DNA from: Psilocybe azurescens
Taxonomy: Eukaryota > Basidiomycota > Agaricomycetes > Agaricales > Agrocybaceae
NCBI GenBank assembly: GCA_023853785.1
Contig: JAJIRX010000083.1
Span: 1-17,727 of the forward strand
DNA length: 17,727 nt
Reading direction: 5' to 3'
Shown here: positions 17,001 to 17,727 of the stretch, piece by piece
Position numbering within the stretch: the first letter of the stretch is position 1
Layout of the letters: each line of letters begins with the position of its first letter
Position numbers and translations under genes: made by a program
The notes under the pieces: model-generated
What the model was told of the DNA's origin: nothing
Databases searched by the model: none
Seen by the model: only the letters and a program-made list of their open reading frames with translations

Positions 17001-17727
17001 TGGGTCCCTCTGTCGACACCCCACACCTTGATCTCGTCGTTGCCGTCCCATAATTGTGCAATGCAAAGGTAGTCCATTGCCGCAAAAGGGAAGTCTGACT
17101 CTTCCAAAAGCTCATAGCAATTATCGAACACTCTTTCGTGCAAGCAGGCCATTTGCCCATGAGGAAAGTCTCGAGCAATGGACGCCAGAATGAAAGAACA
17201 CATGGCCTTGTGTTCAGAACTATTAGGCAGGTTGTCCTCGTTTCTAATGCTCAGTATGTTTGAAAAATATTTGAAGCCTTGGGTATTGTACAAGTCGGTT
17301 TGGACAGAAGAATCGACTGCAATGATTCGGGCCCAAATGAATATCAAAACTGGTCGAAGGTCTTGCCCAGCAGCTTGCAGCAATTTTGAGATGTATGGGA
17401 AGATACCAATTGTTAGAACCAAGTGTACGGCCCATGGCCCTAAGTCGACAAATTGTGATAGAAGAATCAGAGCTCGGAGTCGATGGGGTTGCGAAAGGAG
17501 GACCTGCAAGACAATAGGCAATTGGTCGGGGGCTTGCGAGGAACGAGATGTCGGTCTGAAGCATGGTCTTGGTCGCTAGGTTGACTTTGTGTGTTGCTAG
17601 TATCACCAGGAAGCTGTGGCAGAGATAACGGACCCCTTCTTGTTAAAGCCGAACCACCCCGGGATATCCAGACCTCAAATGCAGTCAACTGGTCAGCGAA
17701 AAAGCGGCTGGGCACGTAGACATATGG
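14053..17727 (-). CDS. KOG1: Raptor/Kog1/Mip1, TORC1 scaffold, C-terminal part; runs off the right edge
   Basis: Raptor recruits substrates to TORC1. A long exon (17727-15646) encodes armadillo/HEAT repeats: RFFADQLTAFEVWI, LPIVLQVLLSQPHRLRALIL, VDLGPWAVHLVLTIGIFPYI, LIFIWARIIAVDSS, CIAQLWDGNDEIKVWGVDRG, AEVRAAALYALGTFLGASG, KEWRGYFVVCAWLYWEEDRR, then a Ser/Pro-rich linker. Smaller exons encode the C-terminal WD40 propeller: 15589-15481, 15428-15311, 15260-15136, 15076-14859, 14808-14591, 14530-14408, 14348-14136 and 14081-14053. Examples are SVWDWNTRKRLNYF, VIKVWDASTEQQG, GVVKVFDGRL and EVKLFDLRSS; the end is GPDGCVRIIGCGLT-stop. Introns are 50-59 nt. The N-terminal caspase-like RNC domain lies outside the window. 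The frame is interrupted by one-base changes near 17528-17532, 17091, 17068, 16139, 15687-15690 and 14202. The family is certain. Whether this is a decayed copy or an intact gene with assembly indels is open. Confidence 0.92.

Noticed and set aside
1..17727. Transposons, CRISPR arrays, rRNA or viral genes
   Set aside because: No terminal repeats, transposase or reverse-transcriptase motifs, regularly spaced repeats or rRNA-like sequence were found on reading both strands.

Overview
The window is nuclear DNA of a filamentous fungus, most likely a basidiomycete of the Agaricomycetes kind. The evidence is many short spliceosomal introns (mostly 47-70 nt, GTRNGT...YAG), a HET-domain gene, a type-B carboxylesterase split into 16 exons, and a Raptor/Kog1 gene of fungal type. 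No rRNA, tRNA, transposon or CRISPR array was seen.

Layout, left to right. (+) 407-892, a small basic protein gene, tentatively DAP-like, with an apparent reading-frame break. (-) 963-2111, ribosomal protein eL28 in five exons, lacking a stop at its usual end. (-) 2403-3015, a hotdog-fold thioesterase in three exons. (+) 3694-6220, a secreted carboxylesterase of 552 aa in 16 exons, including an 8-nt microexon. (-) 6495-7762, the ER SNARE Sec20. (+) 8067-10856, an intron-free 929-aa protein. (+) 11113-12866 plus 12857-13186, a HET-domain gene whose two C-terminal repeats are separated by a frame change. (-) 14053-17727, the C-terminal part of the TORC1 scaffold Raptor/Kog1, running off the right edge and carrying several one-base frame breaks.

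The most interesting object is the 929-aa protein. Its motifs indicate, in order, a 2H-type cyclic phosphodiesterase, a TPR-like linker, a DUSP23-like Cys-x5-Arg phosphatase, a P-loop polynucleotide-kinase-like domain and a KxDG RNA ligase. That is a candidate one-chain RNA end-healing and sealing machine. Its catalytic order is opposite to that of the classical fungal tRNA ligase Trl1 (ligase-kinase-CPDase), and it uses a different ligase family. It is transcribed divergently from SEC20. Its leader holds two perfect palindromes and a two-codon uORF that overlaps its start codon.

A second theme is data quality or gene decay. One-base frame changes, often next to homopolymers, interrupt otherwise well-conserved coding sequence in Raptor, HET and the first gene, while about 6 kb of coding sequence between 2.4 and 10.9 kb is clean. 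All exon structures were derived by hand from splice motifs, reading phase and family resemblance; no search was run.
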